A stretch of 64,000 bases of DNA, taken from NCBI GenBank assembly GCA_037176885.1, contig JAWWNJ010000177.1:248001-312000 (forward strand). The letters run 5' to 3'. The number at the start of each line of letters is the position of its first letter. The stretch's first letter is position 1. Source of the stretch: Favolaschia claudopus. Taxonomy: Eukaryota > Basidiomycota > Agaricomycetes > Agaricales > Mycenaceae. Below the pieces are notes generated by a model that saw only the letters and a list, made by a program, of their open reading frames with translations, made no database searches and was not told the DNA's origin. Positions 58,951-64,000 of this stretch are shown in pieces. A program made the position numbers and the translations under genes.

Positions 58951-61440
58951 CTACGACATGTACATGTATGTTTTGAAAAAAGACCCTAGCTTCTTCGACG
59001 AGCTAATCTGCTTTGCTAGCGCTACCCATGACCCAACCGTCAAGTCCTCCAGCCCATACGGCGTGTGCCGGTGCTTCAAATTCGAAGGCAAATTCTTGGG
59101 AGGGACAGGATGGAACCCGTCTTTACCTGCCAGAGTAGTCGGTACATATGTCGAGTACTCCAATTTGAAGCTTGGCTTGTGAGTCTTGTTCGCCTCCTCA
59201 AGATGTGGAATGTAGTACTGTGTCGAATCAATGAGAAGCTCCATAACGAAGACCGGTAGAGCACATACCTGTGCATACCCCAGAGGCGTCCACAGTCGAT
59301 TTGTTCTCGCCGGCCCTTCCGGGTCAGAATGCCAGGTCTCGTTGAGCTGACACCTCCACGTGTCGCGATAAGTATCCAGCTTGCACTGTTTCTCCTTGTC
59401 TTTGCTGTTTCCGTGATGGTGTCCGTGCTTGCGGTCTTTGAGAGCTCTGACACTTCCCGTCGTATTGTACGAGAACACGCGGAAGCTGGGCAGATAGGGA
59501 TTCGGGACTACAGAAGGCGAGACGTTGATGACCACGTAGTCATCCAGACTGAGGTCCCTGGCTTTTGGCATAGCCGAGAAGTCGGAGATGAGGGTATCGA
59601 ACAACTCTCCGTTGCCCTTGACCGAGACTGGTTCAAAGAAATCGAGGTCATTCGCCTCCAAGAAGAAGAACTTCAGCGAAGAAATTAGCAAATAGAACCG
59701 AGTTGCGAAGGGAGAAACAAACATGATCGGCGTTCATGTGCTTAACGAGAGTCAAGATTAGCAGTTGCTGTTCAACACATGGAAAAACTCACGCCGAACA
59801 GATGTCCAACAATTGTATCCTGAAATCTCAGCGCCAACTCGACGTATCGAACATACTATACAAATATGGGTTTCGAGTCCATTAACGAGAAGAAGGCATA
59901 CACATTCCGGGAAATAGTTTCCGGGTGATGGAGGGACGTGCCCTGGCAAGCATAAATGAGGATGGAGGATAACAAGCCAAGTTCGAGCTGAATACCTGAT
60001 AACCAGACCTTCACATGACCGCTGATGAGAAACAGAGCAAATGAAAGATAACATTGCTGTTCATACCTGCATCCCTCGCGATCGAAAGCCTTTCAATTGC
60101 ACCTCTAGCCAATCAAACTGCAGATTTCCAGCGTCATCGCGCTCTTTGAACATACAACCCCCAACAGCTGATGTAGCAGTCAACCAAGACAACCAAAGAG
60201 GTTATATTTGGCCACCGTACCTTTGTTCGAATCATAAAAATACATCGTATTGAGGCTGATAACAGCCAATGAGTCTGGAATGACCTCAACAGCGTAATAG
60301 GCGCCGCGTTGGAAGATTTGTAGATGCGGGAAGGGTATGAATGTTTTCCAAATGCTGTGATAGAAAAAACAAACGAGCTCTCAGGATGTACCGTCAGTGT
60401 ATCACCGACGTACGAGGAGAATTCGTTTGTAATGCTGTTGGGACCGGGTATCATGATATTCTAGATACACGCAGCGTCAGTCAGCCAGCGCTTCGGTCGG
60501 GAGGAACGCACGTGTGCTGCGGAAAGCGGAAAGTTCAACAATGCAATATCGAGCAGTTGGGAGGCTGTATGTGTACTCACGCCAGACATCATTGTTTCCT
60601 GTTAAGATGAACGCCTGCCGTCAACTGTGCTGTCGCATACGCGGGAGACAGAGAAGCATTACCAAGGCTAGGGATTACAGGGATCCCGCGACTTGTAAAA
60701 ACTGAATTCATCTTGGCCGCAACAGCTCGGTTCAAGTCGTAAATTTCAACGGGCGTTCGGGGGAGCTTTCGGTCGTTATCATGTCTGCATGTGGTCAGTA
60801 CTGCATATACTGGAATGCCTTGCGGCCGCGCCGACCTTGCATTGTCGCCGGTCCCTGAGTGGTAGTGTGAATGCAAACAAATTTCGAAACGAATGGTTGC
60901 ATACAGATAACAAAATCAATTTCCGACGCCCACTTCAGCACGCAATTCAGCGGTAAGTTATCAGGAGCTAGCCGACGGTGATCACCTTCTTCTCAAGAAA
61001 GTCAAGCGTGAAATTTGTTAGTCGGAAGGGAGAGTCACAGTCCCTGCGAGCACAATTCAATTCACAGCATTGAAACCGGTGGAAGTAAACACACGAGTAA
61101 GGCTCTCCATAAAAACCAGAATCGTTCTTCTTCTTCTTGCCTTTCTTTCGATGGCATGAGGTCTTCTCCGCTGTCTTTGGACGATAAAATGGATCCGGAT
61201 GCATATCCGTTATCTGGACAGACTGCTGTTATACACTGCATCGTTCAAAGCCAGCATTCCTACGTGTAAGAATCGGCCATGGAGTTTGCGAGGTTCTTGC
61301 ACAAGGAGACATCAGAACCCTACGAGAAAACAACAGTTGCTGGGCGCACTCGTCAGAGCAGGGGCTTGTAGTACGACCTGTTGAGGTGCTGCATAGACGT
61401 CCAGTAGATTGAGAAGAAAGAAAAGAGTATCCAGCAACAT
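58951..61440 (-). CDS. PPN1: Vacuolar endopolyphosphatase (Ppn1 type, metallophosphoesterase)
   Basis: Cuts long polyphosphate chains in the vacuole. The ATG at 61440 gives MLLDTLFFLLNLLDVYAAP, a signal peptide or signal anchor. Then LHGRFLHITDMHPDPFYRPK (metal ligands in D-x-H), DSPFRLTNFTLDFLEKK, the W-T-G-D-N-A-R-H-D-N-D stretch with further metal ligands, IPVIPSLGNNDVWPHNIM with the G-N-N-D motif and PGPNSITNEFSS. The C-terminal half has VVINVSPSVVPNPYLPSFRV, YNTTGSVRAL and LKHRHTPYGLEDLTVGSWVA, which are specific to endopolyphosphatases rather than acid sphingomyelinases. An internal His-rich loop (KHGHHHGN) is present. About ten introns. The join of the first and second exons near 61300-61420 is unresolved. 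Confidence 0.85.
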
Positions 61441-61691
61441 TGTCGCGCAACGCAAGGGGCACTTAGTATACTGGAGCTGGACGAAAAAGGCAGGTATATA
61501 GCGTGATGGCATTGATCGTTTGAGTTTAGTTACGCGCGCGACAAAAAACGTACAGTACAACAACAGGGTAACTAACTAATAGTATTGAGACGATAGACTA
61601 GGTGATGCTACAGACGAAACGCGATTGCAAGGCTAAAGTACAGGCGTTGACACAAGACCCAAGATGCGAGAAAGAATTTCGAGGAACGAGA

Positions 61692-62355
61692 TCAGGTGGG
61701 CGTGATCGAGCGTGTCTGCCTTTCTTCTTCGCGTGGGTGCGAGTCTTTGAGTGCATGCAGAGCGAGGAGATAGGAAACGTTGTCCCCGGTGTCGAGAACC
61801 TCGCGGATAGAGATGGCAGCAAGGTGGCAGACCTGGGTTGACGCGTCAGATCGTCGGAAAATTGAGTGAGCAAGGACCAATACGCACCCTGGAATATCCG
61901 CCTACTTGAAGAGTCCCGCGGCTGTGGGAGAAGCGTTGAGCGTCGGAGATAGAGGCGACAGTGAGCGGGAATACGAACCTCTTGGCGATTGCATTGTGTA
62001 TTGCGTCCGTGCTGTAGCGGACAAGAATTCTCTCCAACTCACGTCTTGTCTGGGGCAGGATAAACAGATGTTCTCCAGAAAGGTATCTCTGTCAAACAGC
62101 ACAGAGTGAGTTGTGGGTCTCAGTGGCGTACCCCCAACGAAAATGTCTGACCTCGAAGCTGCGATAAGAGGCGCAGTGGGCGACGATGGTTTCGTCGATG
62201 CTAGGACCCGCGGTATCCCAATCCATGCCATTCTCGCTGTATAATTTTGTACTAAGTTGAGGAGGCTAAAACTGAGAGGAGAGGAGTGCGCACGTTGCAT
62301 GGAAGTGAGCGCGAGCTTCAGCGGTGTGTGGTGCGAGGAATTTGTCGATGCTCAT
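61692..62355 (-). CDS. Unrecognised small protein, about 210 residues
   Basis: No family recognised. The ATG at 62355 gives MSIDKFLAPHTAEARAHFHA; after an intron (GTGCGC...CTTAG) TKLYSENGMDWDTAGPSIDE and TIVAHCASYRSFE follow. Further exons give RYLSGEHLFILPQTRREL, LVRYSTDAIHNAIAKR and RIFQGAYWSLLTQF. The last stretch, VCHLAAISIREVLDTGDNVS and LLALHALKDS, stops at 61692 but is one base out of frame with the preceding exon; one more T in the run at 61858-61861 would join them. The regular splicing and helical character make a real gene likely. It lies between endopolyphosphatase and acetoacetyl-CoA synthetase. Confidence 0.55.
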
Positions 62356-62706
62356 GGTGGGGAGTGGCAAGAGGCAAGAAACAACCGAGGAGTAAGACCG
62401 AGCTATGTGGACGGGTTATATACCCGACATGGACAAAAGCCACAAACGTTCGATTGACTCATCGTCAAAAAAGTCTGGCAGATCGCGATCTGCCACTCCG
62501 CGTTAGATAAGGACATCAAATCTCCATTTATCTCACTCCCTTTGATTCCCGGCCTTTTGTCATCCCCCACCAAGAGCGCTTAGCGTTCATTAGCCACCAG
62601 CGGCCATTCTCGAGCAAGTTATTAGCAGCTCATCTTCCCTCGTCTTCCCCACAGCTCGCAGTTAAAAGGGTTGTTACCTTACCTATTCCCGCTGCCAAGC
62701 ATTGCA
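62356..62706. promoter_or_regulatory. Divergent promoter, small unknown gene and AACS
   Basis: 351 bp between start codons. It contains an inverted repeat GGCAGATCGCGATCTGCC at 62476-62493, a perfect 18-bp palindrome (two 9-nt halves, no spacer), and a pyrimidine-rich tract at 62520-62580. The palindrome may be a regulator site; this is inference. Confidence 0.5.
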
Positions 62707-64000
62707 ATGTCCGAAGACCTTCTCTATCGTCCGAAGAACCCTGATGCTTCTGCAGTGTCTCGCTTCAGAGCTCACATCAACTCTAGTTACGGGCTCTCTC
62801 TCAACACGTATCACGATTTATGGCTCTGGTCCACCTCCAATTATCCTCAATTTTGGAGCCATGTCTGGGATTTTTGCAACATAATCGGCGAGAAGGGGAC
62901 GCATGTTGTCGACGACTCGGTCAACATTTCCGAAAACCCCCCATGGTTCACTGGCGCTCGTCTTAACTGGGCTGAGAATATGCTCCACTGCCGCTCCAGT
63001 GAGAAAATAGCTTTGATCCAAGCCAGTCGGTGTTACTTGATTTCTACACCCTTGGCAACGACCTCTGAACAGTTTCGCAATAGCTGAACCCACTCCGCTG
63101 AACCCCACTCCGGAATTAAAACGATATACATACGCTCAATTATATGACCTCGTTTCCCAGCTTGTATCATCTCTTCTCGCAAATGGTCTGCAGCCTGGTG
63201 ATCGTGTGGCCTCTTACTCGTCAAATTGTATCGAGACTGTGGCTCTATGTCTTGCAACCACTGCCATTGGAGCTATTTGGGTCGCCGCCGCCGCCGATTT
63301 CGGTCCTGCCGGAGTTTTGGAACGGTTAGTCGCTTCCAGCCAAACCAGTGCCCGGTCGGACGTAATCTTCCGTCGGCGTTACATAGGTTCGAACAAGTTC
63401 AACCCAAGTTCATTTTTGCTGTCGACGCAGTTGTGTACAACGCCAAGATTCAACAGCATCTCCCGAAGCTCTCCACTCTTCTAACAGGTCTTGCTGCCAA
63501 GTCCGTTAGTCCTGCCAAGGTTGTCGTTATCCACGCAATACCCCATCCAGAGGACCGGTCAGCATGGGACAAGGACTGGATTAGCTGGGAAGCGTTTTTG
63601 CAGGAAGGTGAAGCTCGAAAACTAGGGCGAGACTCTTCAGGGGAAATTTTGTGGCACCGCGCCTCGTTCAACTGGCCGCTTTGGATCCTTTTTTCCTCCG
63701 GTTCAACGGGTGGGTCATCGTTCCATTAATCTTTTCATACTTATATCGTATTAGGAAGGCCCAAGTAAGTCTGTACTATGATTGATATCATTTGTTCAAC
63801 TTTGTAGAGCGATTGTACATCGTGCGGGCGGAATGTTATTACAGTCCAAAAAAGAGTTTGTTATCTGCGCCGACCTCATCTCAGATGACATCTTCTTCTA
63901 TTATACAACAACGTTCGTCTCCCGTGTCTCTCTTCGAGTGCATGAATTGACTGCTATCAAGTGGCTGGATGATGTATAATTTTCTTGTCAGTGGGCTGAG
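62707..64000 (+). CDS. Acetoacetyl-CoA synthetase, 5' part (cut by window end)
   Basis: Activates acetoacetate to acetoacetyl-CoA in the cytosol, feeding sterol and fatty acid synthesis. Start MSEDLLYRPKNPDASAVSRF at 62707, then the family's N-terminal domain: TYHDLWLWSTSNYPQFWSHV, WDFCNII, NPPWFTGARLNWAENML. The adenylation core has YTYAQLYDLVSQLVSSLLAN, LQPGDRVASYSSN, ALCLATTAIGAIWVAAAADF (G-A-x-W rather than the acetyl-CoA synthetase pattern), and LFSSGSTG-RPKAIVHRAGG, the AMP-binding motif. That motif is split: exon to 63709, a 10-nt exon 63755-63764, then exon from 63808. The N-terminal domain separates it from plain acetyl-CoA synthetase. The C-terminal half lies beyond 64000. Confidence 0.93.

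Noticed and set aside
58951..61440. Acid sphingomyelinase as the identity of the metallophosphoesterase
   Set aside because: The C-terminal half with NVSPSVVPNPYLPSFRV and GLEDLTVGSWVA fits endopolyphosphatases, and no saposin domain is present.

Overview
This 64-kb window reads as nuclear DNA of a filamentous basidiomycete, most likely an Agaricomycete. Genes are packed on both strands at roughly one per 2.5 kb. They are interrupted by many GT-AG introns of about 45-60 nt. Several families are typical of mushroom-forming fungi (a DUF6533 membrane protein, proline-rich proteins with no known homologue outside the group). I see no rRNA, transposon, CRISPR array or viral gene.

Layout. 1-112: last exon of a pepsin-like aspartic protease. 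422-8 kb: a DCAF-type WD40 protein, a Ctk1/CDK12-type kinase and COP9 signalosome subunit 4. 8.3-13.6 kb: a long gene whose 3' half is an array of small phase-1 exons encoding a YPxFDLYPA motif. 13.7-23 kb: a PUB-domain protein, a Tgl4-type patatin lipase, a single-pass membrane protein and a DUF6533 protein. 23.6-32.8 kb: ORC4 and MED20 head to head, a mitochondrial dehydrogenase kinase, a proline-rich protein and an NDR kinase. 32.9-45.7 kb: a PX protein, a Dal5-type transporter, an unknown gene overlapping a CCDC47-like gene, and an STB6-like protein. 47-55.2 kb: a RING/LON protein, two tandem glucose-6-phosphate dehydrogenase genes and THOC5. 55.3-64 kb: a UBE2H-type E2, a MARVEL-like protein, a split tRNA-Asp, endopolyphosphatase, an unknown small gene and the 5' part of acetoacetyl-CoA synthetase.

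Most are unrelated housekeeping genes rather than a cluster. Transcription and genome maintenance are well represented: the Ctk1-type kinase, MED20, THOC5, ORC4, and the DCAF and CSN4 proteins, which both act around cullin-RING ligases. ORC4 and MED20 share a 79-bp promoter with an ACGCGT box.

Two things deserve attention. First, the YP-repeat gene: the repeated motif occurs whole inside exons and is also rebuilt across nearly every splice junction, so exon and intron have spread together. Second, many genes, including ORC4 and the NDR kinase that must be functional, lose frame by one base at short runs of one nucleotide. This points to consensus errors in the assembly more than to gene decay, and it limits how far the broken frames of the YP-repeat gene can be read as real. 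All exon calls are by eye, from conserved motifs, reading frame and splice consensus.
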